Positions 59,901 through 64,000 of a DNA stretch of 64,000 nt are shown here, in pieces (the first letter of the stretch is position 1; every line of letters begins with the position of its first letter). The DNA comes from Steinernema hermaphroditum (taxonomy: Eukaryota; Nematoda; Chromadorea; Rhabditida; Steinernematidae): NCBI GenBank assembly GCA_030435675.1, contig CM059624.1, forward strand, positions 7,526,769 through 7,590,768, in the 5' to 3' direction. Under the pieces are notes generated by a model. It was not told the origin of the DNA, ran no database searches, and worked only from the letters and a program-made list of their open reading frames with translations. The translations under genes and the position numbers were made by a program.

Positions 59901-60611
59901 TTAATAGAGGAGGACAATGACAGTAATTTTGGAGGACTGTGTAAGTGAATCGCCTGGTTGAAGACTTCGAGGATGTCTTTTGTGACCTTTTTGGGAAAGT
60001 ACTCTTTGATGAGAAGTCCTTCATTCAGGTTAGTAGATCTTTGATCTACGAGAAATGTTTTGGCGACTACAATCGATTTTTGACGGCGCAGTGAAAAGAG
60101 CCTGATAGTAAGCGTATCAGAGGACATGGAATTTGTCCTTAACGACTCTTTGACATGAATATTCTTCCCACACAACGACTTTTTTGAAAAAAAGTGGGGA
60201 GTTTTGTGTGTTTGAAAAGAACTACCCTAAGACTGGGGAACCTACAGAGGGATCTTAGATCTGTCATTGAGGAAAGTCGAACCAATGTTCTTGTAGGGAT
60301 TCTAAGTTTTTAATACAAAGTGGGCTTTCCATGCAGCAGTACTTCTCCCCTGGAAACCCCGGTTTCGGAACATCTGCGGGCCTCATTCCGCATGTAAATG
60401 ACCGCACGTCATTGGTAGGGCAGAGTCACCTCCTCACCTTCTCCTCGATGTTCTTGTCGATCTCGTCGTGTTTCCCGGAGTTGAGGGCGTAGCGCATCCA
60501 GGGGATGAGCTCCCCGCCGCCGTGCATGTCCACGAGGTTGTAGAGGCGCCGGTCGCCGTCTCCGCGGAGGGCCGTTCCGCTCTGGACCGTCGCCGAGGCC
60601 GAATTCCCCAT
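56912..60611 (-). CDS. TRPV cation channel, OSM-9/OCR type, gene A
   Basis: Sensory cation channel of the nematode OSM-9/OCR and fly Nanchung/Inactive group. First exons: 60611-60438, 59846-59657, 59612-59529, 59488-59357, 59316-59127, 59089-58833, 58792-58640, 58610-58341; further exons follow to the stop at 56912. The N-terminus [10 protein letters not shown] could be myristoylated. Ankyrin repeats include [37 protein letters not shown] and [16 protein letters not shown]1 is [16 protein letters not shown]; later helices include [16 protein letters not shown] and [13 protein letters not shown]. The pore region is [19 protein letters not shown], and S6 is [20 protein letters not shown]. The S1-S2 loop has NYNAT and Thr-rich stretches. 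The ATG follows CTTTCAG directly. Whether it is OSM-9 or an OCR subunit I cannot say from memory. Confidence 0.9.
59953..59976 (-). repeat. Near copy of an exon segment inside a TRPV intron
   Basis: 23 of 24 bases match coding exon 2 of TRPV gene A at 59687-59710. The surrounding minus-strand frame reads [14 protein letters not shown] beside exon reading [10 protein letters not shown]. It looks like a decayed exon duplicate or an unused alternative exon. Confidence 0.45.
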
Positions 60612-61089
60612 CTGAAAGGCGGAAGGGTCGAATGGTGGGCCTAGACGGCGCGACTCGGAGATTCGGAATGCATTTTGTGGCGTCGGGAGATTAATTATGG
60701 AAAAAAAGCGAAAGGCGACGGAGAACGCGAGTGTTTTGCGTTCTCAGGTGCCGCGGCCGGGCGGCGAATTCAATTAATTAGCGCGCCGAGAAACTACGAT
60801 AGGTGGGGAAGCGGTGGCGCCGCGGCGATGAGTGGCCGACGGAAAACAGCCTCGAGGAGTCGATTCGCCGAAAGCGAGTCGAGGAGTTTTGTGGCCGATG
60901 GAAAGTACGTGTGAGCGGACACTGGCTGTTGCAGAAATGGAGAAGACGAGGCGCCACAGGGACACGGACCTCGAATGCAAGGAAAGTGCAGGTGAGATAA
61001 CGGCCTCGGCCACGGAACGCCGAAAAGGAGTCCCACGGTTGTTGATCGGATATTCATGAAACGCCCTTAGATTTATGGGTATAATTTCC

Positions 61090-61095
61090 TTTATT
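61090..61095 (-). terminator. Poly(A) signal of TRPV gene B
   Basis: TTTATT on the plus strand, that is AATAAA on the minus strand, 22 bases past the stop at 61117. Confidence 0.7.
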
Positions 61096-61116
61096 GCACT
61101 TTTCTGACGTTCGCTC

Positions 61117-64000
61117 TCACGAAAGCAAGTCGGCGATGCCGGGACGCGCCCTTGAAGGCGCGTTGAAGGGCAGCGGCGAGGTGTCGAAATAGGAGGTCGT
61201 AGGCCGGCCTCCGACCTTCTTCGTCATCTCGTTCTGAAAGCACCCTGGTCAACGTTGAACTGCAGCTCTCCTACCTTCAGCCGCTTCTTCAGAAGTTGTC
61301 GCTTCTCTTCCCGAAGGGCCGCGGCCGCCTTCTCCTTCTGCTCCTTTTCCGGCTCTGTAAGCTCTTCTCCCTGAAACTATCGCTACCGTAACCCGGGAGA
61401 CGGGTGGACTGACCAAGATCTTCTTCGTGATATTTATGGCTCGCTTCTTGTGGTCGAGTTCGAACGGAATCGAGTAGTTCAGCATCGCCTGCTTCCTTTC
61501 CTCTGGTTTCAAGGCCAGTTCGATCATCAGACACACCATCGCCCACTGAAAGAAAGCGCAAAATGCACAAGAAAAGGGCTTATTTCTGCACTGACCTGGC
61601 GACGGTACTCATTGCGTGTCAAGAAGATCATCTCGTACGTCCTGGTCATCATGGCGATCAGCAAGTTGAACTGCATAATGCTGACGAAGAGCTCGTAGAT
61701 GAAGAACATCACCTGGAGGGTGCCAGATCCTCAGAGCTCTCCAGGGGGCTGGTTACCTTTCCGATGGTGGCCATGAGGTGGGAGTACTCAGAGCAGGAAT
61801 TGAGTTCCCTGTAGAGGACCATGAACTCTCCGATGGTCATGATGAAGACGCGGAGTGCGGCCTCCGCGGGCGACTTCAGGATGTTATCGTAGTCGCTGGA
61901 CCTGACCAGTTCGTTCTCTCTTTCGCACGAGCGAAAGATGAAGAAGAACCCTGAAGGCAGGCTAGGAGGGGAGGGGGCGGGGGAGAGGGTACCCTGGGAG
62001 AAGCCGACCAGGAAGATAGCGTAGATCATCATGAAGCGGATCATGTCTTTGAGGATGATCGTGTAGACCATCAACACAAAGGGTCCGACGAACTTGATGG
62101 CGCGGCAGTAGTAGAGGAAGTGGGTGGTGGTGAAGATGACCGAGGCGACGGAGATCCAGTTGTCCACAAGCAGCATGTTGGCGCCGAAGCCGCAGAGGAA
62201 ACGGAAAGGAACGACGAAGATGATGAGGATCAGGGAGATCTTGTACATTTGCTTGGCGGGAAAGTACTTCTACAAGACCGGAGATGAGGGATTTGAAGTG
62301 AGGTTTCTGGGTGAGGTTTCTGGGCGGTTTCTGGGTCCACACAAGCAGAAAGGTCAAGAGTGCCTTACCAAGACTTGCCACCACCGTTTCCAGCCGATCC
62401 TCTTGATGTCGCGGGCCTCCAGAAGCAGTTGGCCGACCACCATAACCAGAACCGCTGGTTCGCAGAACATTCGAATCTGGAAGACTGTTTAGGGTTGCAG
62501 CTGGACTCTCCTTACATATCCGAACCATCCCGGGCCGCTGTAGTTCCAGAGGTGACACGTGTCGCGGTAGAAGTAGGAAGTATCTGCAGAGGGGGAAGGT
62601 TAGAACTGAGGGAGGGACTTTCAAGGACTCATTCTGAGAGGTATCGTGTAGTTCAAATACTGTCCGTTGATGGAAATGGCGCCTCCGGTGATCACCTGAA
62701 ACGACGGCAGTGGCCAGGAAGAGGAGTGGCGCCTTACGTTTGTGGTTTTGGAGAAGGGCCGATTCATGAAGGCCATGAAGAAGACGGCGTAGTAGGTGCA
62801 AAAGGCCATGAAGGACCTCCTCCAGCTGAAAGTGAAGGTTATCTATGCGAAATGAAGACCCTAGGTACTGTTTCCTGGCGAAGTACTCCCACTTCTTGTC
62901 GAGCAGCTCTCCCAGGACTCCGTCGAGGAACTCCAGATGCTCCGGCATCCCCTAAACTATGGTATGAGGCGCTTTCTCCAACCCGGAGCCCTACTCCGTA
63001 GACGACGAGCGAGAGGGCGCTATCCTCGTTCAGTTCCCCGTTTGTGTTGATCGTGTCCAGCTTCGCGAGGGGGTAGGAGACGTTCGAGGCGCTACGGTAG
63101 AGCCAGCCCTGCTGCGACTCGAGCTTCAGGATCTGGTCGAAAAGGGTCTTCTTCCCCAGTTTGGCCGCGAGGGTCAGCGGGGTAAGGTTCAGCTTGTTGG
63201 GAATGTTGAGGCGACCGCCTGAGAGATACGCCAGCCGCAGCATCTCCAGTTTGTCGTGGATTACGGTCAGGTGGAGTACCGTATTCCCGTTGGTGTCCTT
63301 GAGGTTGGGGTCTCCTCTGCGGGCCCGGAGAAGACGGTAGCAATCGAACTGATTGGTGCAGGCAGCGAAGGCGAGAGGGTACTCCCCGAAGTACATTTTA
63401 CTGGACAAGAAGGCTTCGTGGGTGGGTTACTGTGGCACTCACCCCGTGTAGTTTGTCTTGAGGCTCAGCTCGACGTACTCGTGCTCTAGGGAGTCCGTCC
63501 GGCTGTTCTTCTGGTCGTCGCACCCGAAGAGCGCCCCGTAGCACCTCTGGTTCACGTCGGCCCCGTGCGCCAGTAGGAAATTCACCATGTAGGGATCCTC
63601 GTTGATGATCGCCAGGTGGAGGGGAGAGAGACCTGGGGCCCTATCGGTGAGAGGCGACAGAGTATACGCCTACCGTAGTGGTCCTCGCTTATGAAGATGT
63701 CGTTTATCATCTTCGGGTATCGCATCATCAGCTTCGTGGCCAGTTTGTTGTGCAGCAAAGTCCCCTGGATCATGCAGGTCCCCACGAGGTTCTCGCCCCA
63801 CTGCCCTGAAGTACCCGATTTGGAAGTGTGTCCTCCTCGATCTCACCTCTTTCGTCCAGTTTCCAAGTGATCTCTCTGTACTTCGACTCTCCCCGGCCTC
63901 CTTTCCCGCCGCCATCAAGTAGCTTCAAAGCTGCAATCTTTTACTTTTTTTGAGTTTCAGGAACCGCGGTCCACCTACCTTTCTTGAGATCTCCCTGGTT
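61117..64000 (-). CDS. TRPV cation channel, OSM-9/OCR type, gene B (5' end outside window)
   Basis: Tandem paralog upstream of gene A on the same strand, about 500 bases between B's stop and A's start. The window ends in the exon matching A's exon 2, so the N-terminus is missing. Ankyrin repeats include [37 protein letters not shown] and DTNGNTVLHLTVIHD. Helices include FMAFCTYYAVFFMAFMN and [20 protein letters not shown]. The pore is AALRVFIMTIGEFMVLYREL and S6 [20 protein letters not shown]. The tail ends RARPGIADLLS. Compared with A the exon junction inside LAAKLGKKTLFDQILKLE is absent, so one intron was lost here or gained in A. One intron carries a 13-base tandem repeat at 62298-62336. 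Another, near 61381, contains GCTACCGTAACCCGG, identical to a site in the sterol reductase intron. Confidence 0.9.
62298..62336. repeat. 13-base tandem repeat in a TRPV intron
   Basis: GTGAGGTTTCTGG is present twice exactly (62298-62310, 62311-62323) and a third time as GCGGTTTCTGG. It lies inside an intron of TRPV gene B. Confidence 0.7.

Noticed and set aside
59861..60175. A 104-codon minus-strand frame in the TRPV A intron
   Set aside because: Apart from the 24-base exon-like segment it resembles nothing, and the surrounding exons splice without it in phase.
1..64000. CRISPR arrays, transposase genes, rRNA genes
   Set aside because: None seen; the sequence is intron-rich animal DNA.

Overview
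The window reads as nuclear DNA of a nematode. The evidence is many genes with introns of about 40-60 bp and strict GT-AG borders, TTTCAG-type acceptors sitting directly at or just before several start codons (the layout of spliced-leader trans-splicing), and a gene set that includes a FLP-21 neuropeptide precursor, PAR-4/LKB1, and OSM-9/OCR-type TRPV channels. I cannot name the genus. No mobile element with a transposase, no CRISPR array, no rRNA gene and no clear intact tRNA gene was seen.

Layout. 0.9-2.0 kb: Rab1 (+). 2.4-4.4 kb: a secreted protein with two vWFA domains (+). 4.9-7.9 kb: an ELM2-SANT plus C2H2 chromatin protein of the MIDEAS/TRERF1/SAEG-1 kind (-). 8.8-17.2 kb, perhaps to 25.6 kb: a long (-) gene of unknown function, rich in Gln, Tyr-Gly and Ser, with large GC-rich introns and flanks. 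26.1-27.9 kb: a DHCR7-type sterol reductase (+) with one GC-AG intron. 28.2-30.2 kb: PAR-4/LKB1 kinase (-). 30.8-32.4 kb: a four-finger C2H2 protein with a PLNLS motif (-). 32.7-33.6 kb: ribosomal protein uL2/RPL8 (+). 33.7-34.0 kb: a 100-residue single-pass membrane protein (-). 35.9-37.5 kb: EB1 then LSm5 (+), spaced like a nematode operon. 37.6-38.8 kb: a tandem pair of small single-pass membrane proteins with PPPSYED tails (-). 40.7-41.0 kb: flp-21 (+). 41.9-50.1 kb: four secreted EF-hand genes on both strands. 52.4-56.5 kb: exportin-1/CRM1 (+). 56.9 kb to the right edge: two tandem TRPV channel genes (-), the second cut by the window end.

Most genes have independent housekeeping or neuronal roles. 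The flp-21 and TRPV genes are both of sensory-neuron type. The EF-hand genes are a local duplication family, and three of them share an upstream TAATTGGG-containing element. Exon sums were checked by hand for the best models and keep frame throughout: Rab1 206 aa, vWFA protein 521 aa, ELM2-SANT protein 805 aa, PAR-4 500 aa, C2H2 protein 440 aa, EB1 312 aa, LSm5 90 aa, RPL8 260 aa.

The most unusual features are the unknown YG/Q-rich gene, the PPSY pair whose first exons look homogenised while the second exons have drifted, and a palindrome-like heptamer TACCGTA/TACGGTA that occurs about 35 times by eye against roughly 8 expected, often inside introns.
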